DNA of 5,518 nucleotides from Spirochaetaceae bacterium (GTDB lineage Bacteria > Spirochaetota > Spirochaetia > DSM-27196 > Salinispiraceae). The notes under the pieces were generated by a model. That model was not told where the DNA came from, did not search any database, and saw nothing but the letters and a program-made list of their open reading frames with translations. The DNA lies in the NCBI GenBank assembly GCA_007129335.1, contig SKVS01000317.1, positions 1-5,518 on the forward strand, given 5' to 3'. This document shows positions 1 to 5,149 of this stretch, in pieces. Both the position numbers and the translations under genes were made by a program. The stretch's first letter is position 1; each line of letters starts with the position of its first letter.

Positions 1-676
1 TCAGGCTGACTATTCCGAAAGAAAATCCATTTTTCAGAACAAAAGGAAGCTGGAATCCGGTTTGAACCATTCCTCCCACCAGAACCCCAATGGCCATTGC
101 CCTGCCGGGATTTTCCACATAGGGGTTCAGGAGCATCGTAAGTCCAATTACGCAGATATTGAACAGAATAGGGGTGAAACCCGAGGGGTTAAAAATTTTC
201 ACTCCGTTCAGTATGCCCTGGAAAAACGCACCAATACTGATTATGGCCAGGTAGGGGAACATAATTCGGGTAAGAACGATGGTTTCTCCGGTCGTTGTAC
301 CGAACAGGGGAACAAGGGCGGGGGTAAACAGAATACCTAATCCTGTTGTCAGGCTCACAGCAAAGAGTAGAAGACTGAATGTGGCACTGAGAAACTGGCG
401 AATGTGCTGTCCATCCTGGCTGTCGTAGTAGTCCCGAAAGGTTGGAATAAATGCTACGGTCATGCTGTTTTCTGCGAACAACCGTCTGAATAAATTGGGA
501 ATGAGGAACGCCACCGAGAAAGCATCGCTAATGGGGGTAGTGCCCATGTACGCTGCTTTGACCATTTCCCGGATCAGACCGAGGATCCGGGAACCGAAGG
601 TAAACAGACTCAGGCTCGAGCCCTGGCGAAGCAGGGAAGGTCGTTTTTTCGGCTCGGGTGATTGTTGTTCTGCCAT
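1..676 (-). CDS. murJ: MurJ/MviN lipid II flippase, N-terminal 225 residues (cut by window edge)
   Basis: This gene encodes the inner-membrane flippase that moves lipid II, the peptidoglycan precursor, to the periplasmic face (MOP superfamily). I translated the reverse strand by hand from the ATG at 676-674; the frame stays open to the window edge. The family signature at the N-terminus is clear: a hydrophilic lead of about 17 residues, then SLFTFGSRILGLIRE (about residues 23-37), then DAFSVAFLIPNLFRRLFAEN (51-70) and AFIP (75-78). Arg30, Arg36, Asp51 and Arg64/65 align by motif with the conserved Arg/Asp residues of E. coli MurJ that line the central cavity. The commonly seen Gly after RxFAE is Asn70 here. 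Hydrophobic segments follow at about 95-125, 138-155, 168-184 and 193-212. MurJ is usually about 500-530 residues, so over half is missing. AAGG lies 9 nt before the start, a modest ribosome site. It is divergent from the antiporter gene. Confidence 0.93.
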   Translation of the reverse strand, partial: MAEQQSPEPKKRPSLLRQGSSLSLFTFGSRILGLIREMVKAAYMGTTPISDAFSVAFLIPNLFRRLFAENSMTVAFIPTFRDYYDSQDGQHIRQFLSATFSLLLFAVSLTTGLGILFTPALVPLFGTTTGETIVLTRIMFPYLAIISIGAFFQGILNGVKIFNPSGFTPILFNICVIGLTMLLNPYVENPGRAMAIGVLVGGMVQTGFQLPFVLKNGFSFGIVSL

Positions 677-724
677 AGGTGGACCTTAGCATATTCGGGG
701 TCAGTTTGTCTGTTTTCTCTGTTT

Positions 725-752
725 GTTATCAAAGGCATATCAGACCTGACAA
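725..752 (-). promoter_or_regulatory. Candidate sigma-70 promoter for murJ
   Basis: Read on the minus strand, TTGTCA (752-747, five of six matches to the -35 consensus) is followed after 16 bases by GATAAC (730-725, four of six to the -10 consensus). The transcript would start near 718 and leave a leader of about 40 nt before the murJ ATG. The -10 box is weak, so this is a tentative prediction. Confidence 0.4.
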
Positions 753-767
753 AATAACCCAATTAGG

Positions 768-797
768 TTGGCAAAATCCCCATACAGCCCCTATTAT
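768..797 (+). promoter_or_regulatory. Predicted sigma-70 promoter for the antiporter-deiminase operon
   Basis: TTGGCA at 768-773 (five of six to TTGACA) and TATTAT at 792-797 (five of six to TATAAT) are separated by 18 bases. The expected transcript start is near 804, about 25 nt before the ATG at 829. This position argues that in-frame start codons at 679, 796 and 802 are not used, since they lie at or upstream of the transcript start. It lies back to back with the candidate murJ promoter. Confidence 0.6.
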
Positions 798-817
798 GGG
801 AATGGATATCCGTAATT

Positions 818-826
818 GGGGGGGGG
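818..826 (+). repeat. G9 homopolymer acting as, or next to, the ribosome binding site of the antiporter gene
   Basis: Nine consecutive G residues end two bases before the ATG at 829. No better Shine-Dalgarno sequence is present, and the G run can pair with the anti-SD through G-C and G-U pairs. Long G runs are prone to slippage, so the tract could vary in length and change the strength or spacing of translation initiation. Confidence 0.6.
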
Positions 827-828
827 TA

Positions 829-2256
829 ATGGGAGACATTGAGGTTTTGCACTTCGGAATAGGCAGCCTGATTCCGGTTTTAGTGGTTATAGGGGTGGCA
901 ATTAAGACCCATAGAACCTTCGAGCCCCTGCTTTTGGGAGCTGTAGTGGGATATGTTTTTTTGGAGGGGTGGATGTGGTTTCCTGCCTTTCTCCAGGGGG
1001 TGTATACCGTACTGGCAGACCAGACCACTATTTGGATAGTCCTGGTCTGCGGTTTGTTTGGTTCTCTCATTAAAATCCTGGAAGAATCCGGTTCAGCAGC
1101 AGCATTTTCTTCCCGGGTACAGGGGAGGTTGAAGAATCAACGGGTGGCAGTTCTGGGTACCTGGGCCATGGGCTTGGTTTTGTTTATGGATGATTATCTG
1201 AATGTTCTTACTGTTGGTTCAACCATGAAAAAGGTTACGGACAATTATGGAGTTCCCCGGGCTGTGTTGGCCTATATGGTCAATGTAACCGCTGCTTCGG
1301 TATGTGTGCTGGTTCCTCTGTCTACCTGGGCTGCGTTTATGACCGGCCAGCTTTTGGCCAACGGCCTGACGGTTTATGGAAATCCCTCCCTGGCCTATCT
1401 GCGAACCATACCCTTTATGGTGTATCCCCTGGTCTCTGTGGTTATGGTACCTCTGTTTGTCCTTGGTGTTTTTCCAGGCCCGGCCCGGCTGCGAGTCTCG
1501 AACAAATCAACGATTGTCCCTTCGGCCGCTGATTATGCCTTTAGAGGCTCAGCTTCAATTGACCAAGCCATAAATAGCCCAGCCCCTTTAGAAAAACAGG
1601 AATCCGGAGAAAGGCCCTATTCGACCCAGGCTATTAAGAAAAACGGGGGAGTCCGGGGATTGGTGCTGCCCATGGTGGTTTTGGCCCTCATTACTATTAT
1701 ATGGGATGACATGCTCGCCGGTGTAATAGGTGCTATTGGTATTTCAGGGCTCCTGTTCATCCCCATGGGTATCATGAAAGCAGGGAAATTCTTCGATTCC
1801 ATTATCGAAGGGTTTAAATCTATGATTCCCGTTCTCTTCATTATCGTTGCAGCCTTTATTCTCCAGCAGGCCAACGAAGCACTGGGTCTGACACCCTTTG
1901 TCATTGAAGCGAGCCGGGGATTGCTGGTGCCTGCTTTGCTGCCGGCCTTTTCATTTATTCTGGTAGGGGTGTTAGCCTTTACTACCGGCAGTTTTTGGGG
2001 CGTGGCCGCTTTGGTGTTTCCTATTGTTCTGCCTCTTGCTGTCAGCCTTGGGGTACACCCCTTTTTAACAGCCGGAGCAATTATTTCCGGAACCATACTG
2101 GGGAGCAATGGCTGTTTTTATGGGGATGCGGTATCCCTGACCTGCAGTGCCACAGGTATTACAAACATTCAGTATGGCAAGACAGCCCTTCCTGGAATCA
2201 TGCTTCAGGCGAGTTTTTCCCTGGTTGTGTTTATTCTGTTGGGGTTTCTTTTGTAA
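829..2256 (+). CDS. NhaC-family Na+/H+ antiporter-type transporter
   Basis: The product is a 475-residue polytopic inner-membrane carrier of the NhaC family (ion transporter superfamily), which exchanges Na+ for H+ or, in some members, organic anions or other solutes. Family signatures are FMDDYLNVLTVGST (119-132), GVPRAVLAYMVN (141-152), TGSFWG (386-391) and the C-terminal SGTILGSNGCFYGDAVS (420-436), which corresponds to the G-x-x-x-G-D-N/H-C-S-P-I-S-D segment of classical NhaC. Here the Asp falls at 433 in GDAVS and the usual CSPISD is changed to CFYGDAVS. About ten or eleven hydrophobic segments are visible, with a hydrophilic, probably cytoplasmic, loop at 221-275. The frame is open back to a GTG at 679, but I chose ATG 829: the promoter predicts transcription from about 804, a G-rich ribosome site sits just upstream, and the 50-residue extension is not membrane-like. 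The deiminase gene follows 42 nt later. The substrate is not certain. Confidence 0.85.
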   Translation: MGDIEVLHFGIGSLIPVLVVIGVAIKTHRTFEPLLLGAVVGYVFLEGWMWFPAFLQGVYTVLADQTTIWIVLVCGLFGSLIKILEESGSAAAFSSRVQGRLKNQRVAVLGTWAMGLVLFMDDYLNVLTVGSTMKKVTDNYGVPRAVLAYMVNVTAASVCVLVPLSTWAAFMTGQLLANGLTVYGNPSLAYLRTIPFMVYPLVSVVMVPLFVLGVFPGPARLRVSNKSTIVPSAADYAFRGSASIDQAINSPAPLEKQESGERPYSTQAIKKNGGVRGLVLPMVVLALITIIWDDMLAGVIGAIGISGLLFIPMGIMKAGKFFDSIIEGFKSMIPVLFIIVAAFILQQANEALGLTPFVIEASRGLLVPALLPAFSFILVGVLAFTTGSFWGVAALVFPIVLPLAVSLGVHPFLTAGAIISGTILGSNGCFYGDAVSLTCSATGITNIQYGKTALPGIMLQASFSLVVFILLGFLL

Positions 2257-2288
2257 TCCCTACCATTTTAGGCATGTTCATGAGAAAC

Positions 2289-2295
2289 AGGAGGA
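2289..2295 (+). promoter_or_regulatory. Strong ribosome binding site of the deiminase gene
   Basis: AGGAGGA lies 3 nt before the ATG at 2299. It is a near-perfect Shine-Dalgarno match and fixes the start of the deiminase. The 42-nt gap from the antiporter stop shows no promoter or terminator, which supports co-transcription. Confidence 0.75.
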
Positions 2296-2298
2296 GTT

Positions 2299-3579
2299 AT
2301 GGAACACCATTACAAGAAATTTCGGGTGCCCGGAGAGTTCGAGTCCCAGGACTCCGTACTCCTTATGTGGCCCAGGAGTCCCTACATTACCGCAGATCAT
2401 CAACTGGACAGAGACCGGGTTGCAGTGGAAATCGTGGCTGCCCTGGAAGGCAGGGTACGGATTTTTGTGTCTTGCTATAATGAGGCTTTGGTGGATCATG
2501 CCCGTAATAAATTGATTAAACATGGATTCCAAACTAATCAAATTGAGTTTTTAACTTATCCCTGCCCAATCATTTATCCCCGGGATTTCGGGGCCCAGGT
2601 CATGGTTGGTCCTCAGGGGGAGCGATTACATGTGGATTTTGCCAATACCGAATACGGAAGCAGTCCCTACGGTTCTCCCCTGGCCCGGTCCATGGAAGCC
2701 TTCGGTCAGTTTCACGCAAGAGCCCTGGGAATTACCCAAACCCGTTTCAGCCGCCTGGTCAGCGAGGGAGGGGACCGGGAATTCAATGGCCAGGGAATCA
2801 TGATGTGCCTGGAACACACCGAGGTTAGCCATCGGAATCCCGGTTGGACAAAAGAAGAAGTAGAGCAGGAATTCAAAGGCCTGTTTGAACTCGATCAGGT
2901 GGTCTGGATTCCCCGGGGCACCTACGATGACGAGGATGTGTACTCCGGACCCATTCCCGATGAGCAAAACCGCTATACGGCGTATCGAAGTGCCTCAGCA
3001 AACGGACATATTGATGAGTTCTGCCGATTCGTGGGTCCTCAGACCATACTCCTTGCAGAGATTACCGAACAGGAAGCCCGTACCAGCGAACTGCACCGGT
3101 TGAACAAGGAACGGCTCGATGTGGCCTATGAGGTACTCCGAAATGCCCGGACCATCGACGGTCATAGGTTTACCATCATACGAATTCCTTTTCCCGAACC
3201 CATTTTTGTACGCTTAACCCCTGAAGACAACCTGTACAGTATTTTTTCTTCGGGTGCCCGGGAGCATGGGGGTTTCATGTTCGATGGTTCTCCTTTCCCC
3301 ACTGGCCCTATTCGAGTTCTTCCTGCCCTGAGCTATGCCAATTTTTTGGTGACGAATGATGCGGTAGTTTGTCAGAAGTATCATCGTCCCGAAGGTTTCC
3401 CTGCCTGTGTTGTTATGGATAATCTGGATGAAGCCAATGAGAAAATGAAAATCAAGGATCAGCAGGCCCAGGATGTACTACAAAAAGCTTTTCCTGGAAG
3501 GCAGATCATAGCCATTGATACTCTTGCTCTGAATATGCACGGTGGTGGTATTCACTGTAATACCCGGAATGTGCCCTAG
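2299..3579 (+). CDS. Agmatine deiminase / peptidyl-arginine deiminase family enzyme (divergent)
   Basis: The 426-residue cytoplasmic enzyme belongs to the PAD_porph/AguA branch of the guanidino-group modifying superfamily. Classical members hydrolyse agmatine to N-carbamoylputrescine and ammonia. Visible catalytic elements are Arg95-Asp96 in YPRDFG, Glu156-Gly-Gly in SEGGD, RNPGWTKEEVE (179-189), His237 and Asp239 in NGHIDEFCRFV, and the nucleophile Cys420 in LNMHGGGIHCNTRNVP, which matches the family C-terminus. Differences from typical agmatine deiminases of about 365-380 residues are notable. The usual W-F-R-D-T-G-P reads I-Y-P-R-D-F-G-A. The region expected to carry D-W-G-F-N-A-W-G-G reads DFANTEYGSSPYG (113-125). 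About 20 extra residues (215-234) separate DDED from GHID, and the His-to-Cys spacing is 183 residues. All catalytic residues seem intact, so it should be active, but the substrate may not be agmatine. It is the last gene before a terminator. Confidence 0.85.
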   Translation: MEHHYKKFRVPGEFESQDSVLLMWPRSPYITADHQLDRDRVAVEIVAALEGRVRIFVSCYNEALVDHARNKLIKHGFQTNQIEFLTYPCPIIYPRDFGAQVMVGPQGERLHVDFANTEYGSSPYGSPLARSMEAFGQFHARALGITQTRFSRLVSEGGDREFNGQGIMMCLEHTEVSHRNPGWTKEEVEQEFKGLFELDQVVWIPRGTYDDEDVYSGPIPDEQNRYTAYRSASANGHIDEFCRFVGPQTILLAEITEQEARTSELHRLNKERLDVAYEVLRNARTIDGHRFTIIRIPFPEPIFVRLTPEDNLYSIFSSGAREHGGFMFDGSPFPTGPIRVLPALSYANFLVTNDAVVCQKYHRPEGFPACVVMDNLDEANEKMKIKDQQAQDVLQKAFPGRQIIAIDTLALNMHGGGIHCNTRNVP

Positions 3580-3584
3580 ATTTT

Positions 3585-3625
3585 GGTTGCAAGGTGGAAA
3601 ATTCCGACCTGGCAACCAGTTTTTC
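3585..3625 (+). terminator. Intrinsic terminator after the deiminase gene
   Basis: GGTTGC (3585-3590) pairs with GCAACC (3612-3617). Inside, AGGT pairs with ACCT and GGAA with TTCC, with one A-G mismatch and one bulged G, giving about 14 paired bases around a two-base A-A turn that would open to a slightly larger loop. AGTTTTT follows at once. It begins 5 nt after the stop codon and separates the deiminase unit from the ABC operon. Confidence 0.8.
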
Positions 3626-3627
3626 CT

Positions 3628-3646
3628 GAAAAAAAGGTTTTTTTTC
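3628..3646. repeat. A7-GG-T8 inverted homopolymer tract
   Basis: Seven A residues (3629-3635), GG, then eight T residues (3638-3645) form an A/T inverted repeat. It may extend the termination signal on either strand. The T8 lies about 50-56 bases before the predicted transcript start of the binding-protein gene, where UP elements that contact the RNA polymerase alpha subunit occur. The second role is an inference from position. Confidence 0.5.
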
Positions 3647-3657
3647 TGAATGTTTTG

Positions 3658-3675
3658 GTTGACTGTATGGTCAAC
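3658..3675. promoter_or_regulatory. Inverted repeat over the -35 box (candidate operator 1)
   Basis: GTTGAC (3658-3663) and GTCAAC (3670-3675) are perfect inverted 6-base arms around a six-base spacer. The left arm contains most of the -35 box of the promoter at 3659-3687, so a protein bound here should block or alter polymerase access. The regulator is unknown. Confidence 0.5.
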
Positions 3676-3687
3676 TGGGAATACTAT
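3659..3687 (+). promoter_or_regulatory. Predicted sigma-70 promoter of the ABC transporter operon
   Basis: TTGACT (3659-3664, five of six to consensus) and TACTAT (3682-3687, four of six) are separated by the optimal 17 bases. The transcript would start near 3694, giving a leader of about 50 nt before the ATG at 3744. Two inverted repeats overlap or closely flank it. Confidence 0.65.
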
Positions 3688-3696
3688 GCTTAATAA

Positions 3697-3715
3697 GTTA
3701 GTTCGTAGAACTAAC
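3697..3715. promoter_or_regulatory. Perfect 8-base inverted repeat at the transcript start (candidate operator 2)
   Basis: GTTAGTTC (3697-3704) and GAACTAAC (3708-3715) are perfect inverted arms around GTA. The site covers about +4 to +22 relative to the predicted start, a classic repressor position. The TTAGTT/AACTAA half-sites recall those of ROK-family XylR repressors, though the spacing differs, so that assignment is only a suggestion. As RNA it could also form a small leader hairpin. Confidence 0.6.
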
Positions 3716-3732
3716 CATCATACTTTGATTGC

Positions 3733-3739
3733 GGGAGGT
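3733..3739 (+). promoter_or_regulatory. Ribosome binding site of the solute-binding protein gene
   Basis: GGGAGGT ends 4 nt before the ATG at 3744. It rules out the in-frame upstream TTG at 3729, which would lie before this site and add five residues ahead of a normal signal peptide. Confidence 0.75.
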
Positions 3740-3743
3740 ACGC

Positions 3744-5036
3744 ATGAAGACGAAATTCTTTGCTGCACTGGTTCTACTGGTAGTTGCAGCTGGATTTGTA
3801 TTTGCAGGTGGCGGACAGCAGACCCAGGCTGCGTCCGGTCAGGTAACATTGGATATATTGGCCTATGGGGATAACTCAACCAGAGAAGGCCAGGACTGGA
3901 ATCGTCTGGTTGCCGAATTTCAGGCAGCTAACCCTGGAATCAGAATCCGGAGTGAAATGCTCTACGATCAGGCATACCACCAAAAAGTTGAAGCAAGACT
4001 TGCTGCTGGGGATATTCCTGATTTGGCGTACATGTGGGTAGACGCCCTTGGACAGGCCTGGAGGGATGCGAATCAATTCATCGATCACCGCCCCTTCTTG
4101 AATGGGGATTATTTTGATTTAAGCCTCATAGATCCTATGGGTCCTAATGGGGAAATTTTCCAAGTACCCCTGGGAACAAGCAACATAACATCGGTAATGT
4201 TTGTAAATACTGCTCTTTTGGCTGAACTGGGACTGCCCATGCCAAAAACCTACGCAGACATGGTTGCCATGGTTCCCGCTGCCCGGGCAGCTGGGAAAGA
4301 AGTACTGGCTTTTGCTGGTGCTGAAGGTTGGGTATGGAACTCCTGTCTTCTGGGTACGGTTGTAGGCCGGCTCAGTGGAGATGCTGATTGGGTAAGTAAG
4401 GCAATGGCTGGTCAGTACCGGTTCACCGACCGACCCTTTGTCGACAGCCTTGCATTCCTGCGGACTATGGTCACCGACGGGGTTCTGTCTGATGCAGTGG
4501 TGCTGACCGATTACGGTGCAGCCCTGTCGAGCTTTGTGAATGGCAACGCCTTGTTCATGCTCGATGGACAATGGAGAGCCGGTGGTATTGAAGATCCAGC
4601 TCTTCAGCGGAATGTGCAAATGGTGCCCTTTCCTGCAATTCCTGGTGAAGCTCCTGCCTTGGCTAACTCTGCATCAGGGGTAACCAGTGTAGGCTATGGA
4701 TTGACCCGGAAAGGTGCCAGTGATCCGGCGGTTCGTGAAGCTGCTCTGAAATTTCTAGAGTTCTTCAACAGTTACGAGAATGTAACTACCCGCCTGGTAG
4801 ATGGGGCTATTGTAGCTCCGGTACTGAAAAACTACCAACCCCCTGCTGATCTCCCCCTTATGGTGGTGGAAAAAGCAAACTTCATGGCCAGAATGGGTGC
4901 AACATCGAATGTAGTAGATGCTTTTGTTCCCGGTGAGGCTAACAATGCCCTGAATACGGGTATGCAAAACATCGCAATCGGACGGGCTACACCCGCCGAC
5001 GTTGCTCAGCAGGTTGAGCGGCTGGCTCGCCAATAA
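3744..5036 (+). CDS. ABC transporter extracellular solute-binding protein (sugar type, CUT1-like)
   Basis: The 430-residue protein is a family 1 extracellular solute-binding protein that captures a substrate, probably an oligosaccharide, in the periplasm for an ABC importer. Residues 1-21 form a signal peptide: a short MKTK start, a hydrophobic core, then VFA before a Gly run. No cysteine is present at the cleavage site, so it looks secreted by signal peptidase I rather than lipid-anchored. The mature part begins with QVTLDILAYGDN and has the expected pattern FQAANPGIRIRSE (59-71), KVEARLAAGDIPDLAYMW (81-98), YADMVAMVPAARAAGK (170-185) and FVNGNALFMLDGQW (264-277), where the family usually has a G-x-A-A-M segment before a conserved Trp. 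Trp98, Trp106, Trp197, Trp199 and Trp277 could stack on sugar rings, which is an inference. The length fits the family. A permease gene follows after 113 nt. The ligand cannot be named from sequence. Confidence 0.9.
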   Translation: MKTKFFAALVLLVVAAGFVFAGGGQQTQAASGQVTLDILAYGDNSTREGQDWNRLVAEFQAANPGIRIRSEMLYDQAYHQKVEARLAAGDIPDLAYMWVDALGQAWRDANQFIDHRPFLNGDYFDLSLIDPMGPNGEIFQVPLGTSNITSVMFVNTALLAELGLPMPKTYADMVAMVPAARAAGKEVLAFAGAEGWVWNSCLLGTVVGRLSGDADWVSKAMAGQYRFTDRPFVDSLAFLRTMVTDGVLSDAVVLTDYGAALSSFVNGNALFMLDGQWRAGGIEDPALQRNVQMVPFPAIPGEAPALANSASGVTSVGYGLTRKGASDPAVREAALKFLEFFNSYENVTTRLVDGAIVAPVLKNYQPPADLPLMVVEKANFMARMGATSNVVDAFVPGEANNALNTGMQNIAIGRATPADVAQQVERLARQ

Positions 5037-5046
5037 TGCAGTTCAT

Positions 5047-5074
5047 ACCGTTCATCCTTTCGGGGATGAACGGT
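5047..5074 (+). terminator. Intercistronic hairpin between binding protein and permease (attenuator or mRNA stabiliser)
   Basis: ACCGTTCATCC (5047-5057) and GGATGAACGGT (5064-5074) form a perfect 11-base-pair stem with the six-base loop TTTCGG. It starts 11 nt after the stop of the binding protein. No uninterrupted U run follows, only a pyrimidine-rich stretch, so it is probably a partial terminator or a barrier to 3' decay that leaves the binding protein in excess over the membrane parts, as in the malE-malF gap. Confidence 0.65.
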
Positions 5075-5125
5075 TACCATTCCTTTCTTGAAAAAACAAA
5101 TCCTGATCTGACCTGAACATAGTAA

Positions 5126-5131
5126 TATAAT
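5126..5131 (+). promoter_or_regulatory. Consensus -10-like hexamer before the permease gene
   Basis: TATAAT is a perfect -10 match 18 nt before the permease ATG. The best -35 at a proper distance is CTGATC (5103-5108, 17-base spacer, three of six matches). This may be a weak secondary promoter or simply AT-rich leader sequence. Confidence 0.2.
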
Positions 5132-5149
5132 AATTAAAAGGAGAAGCCA

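Noticed and set aside
62..689. Two plus-strand open frames (62-340 and 462-689)
   Set aside because: Both are antisense to the clear murJ coding sequence, and their translations are low-complexity and unlike any protein family.
679..828. Upstream extension of the antiporter frame from a GTG at 679, or from ATGs at 796 and 802
   Set aside because: The predicted promoter lies at 768-797 with transcription from about 804, no ribosome site precedes these codons, and the extra residues do not resemble the family. ATG 829 begins shortly before the first membrane span and follows a G-rich site.
1617..2108. 163-residue minus-strand open frame
   Set aside because: It is fully antisense to conserved membrane segments of the antiporter, is Pro/Thr/Lys-rich, and has no family motif.
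1995..2515. Plus-strand open frames overlapping the antiporter end and deiminase start (1995-2480, 2147-2515)
   Set aside because: They are out-of-frame shadows of two well-supported genes; their Trp/Cys/Ser-rich composition is typical of non-coding frames.
3650..3874. 74-residue plus-strand open frame over the ABC promoter
   Set aside because: It starts before the predicted transcript start and reads the signal-peptide region out of frame.
4119..4619. 166-residue minus-strand open frame
   Set aside because: It is antisense to the solute-binding protein, with no ribosome site or recognisable motif.
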